DNA from: Bryobacteraceae bacterium
GTDB taxonomy: Bacteria > Acidobacteriota > Terriglobia > Bryobacterales > Bryobacteraceae
Assembly: GCA_947456995.1 (NCBI GenBank)
Contig: CANGVB010000220.1
Span: 1 to 6,409 of the forward strand
Length of the DNA stretch: 6,409 bases
Reading direction: 5' to 3'
Positions 6,130 through 6,409 of this stretch are shown here, piece after piece. The notes under the pieces are model-generated. The model had not been told where the DNA came from. It did no database searches and saw only the letters and a list, made by a program, of their open reading frames with translations. The position numbers and the translations under genes were made by a program. Numbering within the stretch: position 1 is the first letter of the stretch; every line of letters starts with the position of its first letter.

Positions 6130-6409
6130 ATGCTCAGCACGCGCTACATCCTACTGCTAGCCACCACCCTGGCCGCCCAACCCCCACTCCTTACAAAATC
6201 CTGCCAGGGCTGTCACGACTTCTCCACCCCCCTCCCAACAGACCGCCTCATCCGCATCCACGACCGCATCGCCAATCACGAAATGCCCCCCAAAGGCACA
6301 CCCCTTCCCAACCGCAACCAACTCCTAAGCCAAGTCGCAAAAGCCATCGCGCAACAGGAGCCCCCACGCATCCCCCTCCGCCGCCTCACCCGCGACGAAT
6401 ACGAACAAA
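6130..6409 (+). CDS. Secreted c-type cytochrome protein of the DUF1587/DUF1592 class, N-terminal part (3' end outside window)
   Basis: Ninety-three codons are visible before the window ends. MLSTRYILLLATTLAAQPPL is a short signal peptide (about 1-17). The mature chain opens with a heme-binding CQGCH (C25, C28, H29), and EMPPKGTP (51-58) supplies M52 as the likely distal heme ligand, the arrangement of planctomycete-type cytochrome c domains. The last visible residues, RRLTRDEYEQ, match the start of DUF1587 ('RRLNRxEYxNTIRDLLG'), so the full protein is probably the multi-domain DUF1587-DUF1592-DUF1588-DUF1585 type of about 700-900 residues that is abundant in Planctomycetota and Solibacter-like Acidobacteriota. 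These are periplasmic, thought to take part in redox or polymer breakdown, but the reaction is unknown. In many genomes a DUF1552 protein follows downstream; that lies outside this window. No Shine-Dalgarno site precedes the ATG. It is divergent from the propeller gene across 50 bp. Confidence 0.85.
   Translation, partial: MLSTRYILLLATTLAAQPPLLTKSCQGCHDFSTPLPTDRLIRIHDRIANHEMPPKGTPLPNRNQLLSQVAKAIAQQEPPRIPLRRLTRDEYEQ

Noticed and set aside
5207..6160. Long plus-strand frame of 317 codons opposite the propeller gene
   Set aside because: It encodes a Pro/His/Arg/Gln-rich chain typical of an antisense shadow. The opposite strand carries a signal peptide and six Asp-boxes.

Overview
This 6.4-kb window is ordinary, gene-dense bacterial chromosome. 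It holds seven protein genes, two of them cut by the window edges, and almost no free intergenic DNA. The combination of a planctomycete/acidobacterial-type cytochrome c protein (DUF1587/DUF1592 class), an HGSNAT-like membrane acyltransferase, an Asp-box propeller, a DinB protein and a POT transporter, in GC-rich DNA, suggests an Acidobacteriota genome of the Bryobacterales/Solibacter type. That placement is an inference from gene content; Planctomycetota or Verrucomicrobiota are not excluded. I see no RNA genes, insertion sequences, CRISPR arrays or integration sites.

Layout, left to right: (1) the 3' part of an ArnT/PMT-type lipid-linked-sugar glycosyltransferase on +. (2) A two-gene minus-strand unit, transcribed DUF481 outer-membrane protein -> HGSNAT/DUF5009-like membrane acyltransferase; the second gene runs 96 bp into the tail of the glycosyltransferase. 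(3) A 147-bp spacer containing a strong hairpin with a U-tract that points along +, where no gene needs it. (4) A minus-strand DinB-family protein whose start abuts, and on the longest reading overlaps, the start of (5) a plus-strand POT/PTR-family transporter. (6) A minus-strand secreted Asp-box beta-propeller, overlapping the transporter tail by 15 bp. (7) After a 50-bp divergent spacer, the 5' end of a secreted c-type cytochrome protein on +.

Most of the genes work at the cell envelope: sugar transfer onto a lipid or polymer, acyl transfer across the inner membrane, an outer-membrane barrel, substrate uptake, a secreted propeller and a periplasmic cytochrome. Only the DUF481/acyltransferase pair looks like a true operon. 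The others are single genes in alternating orientation, so no shared pathway is claimed.

The most notable points are: a C-over-G excess on the + strand that persists through genes of both orientations (a replication-strand signature that also generates long false antisense frames); the 96-bp tail-to-tail overlap; a POT transporter that keeps its proton-coupling motif but lacks the helix-10 glutamate normally used for peptide binding; and the unexplained + strand terminator-like hairpin. I found no convincing new multi-gene system.
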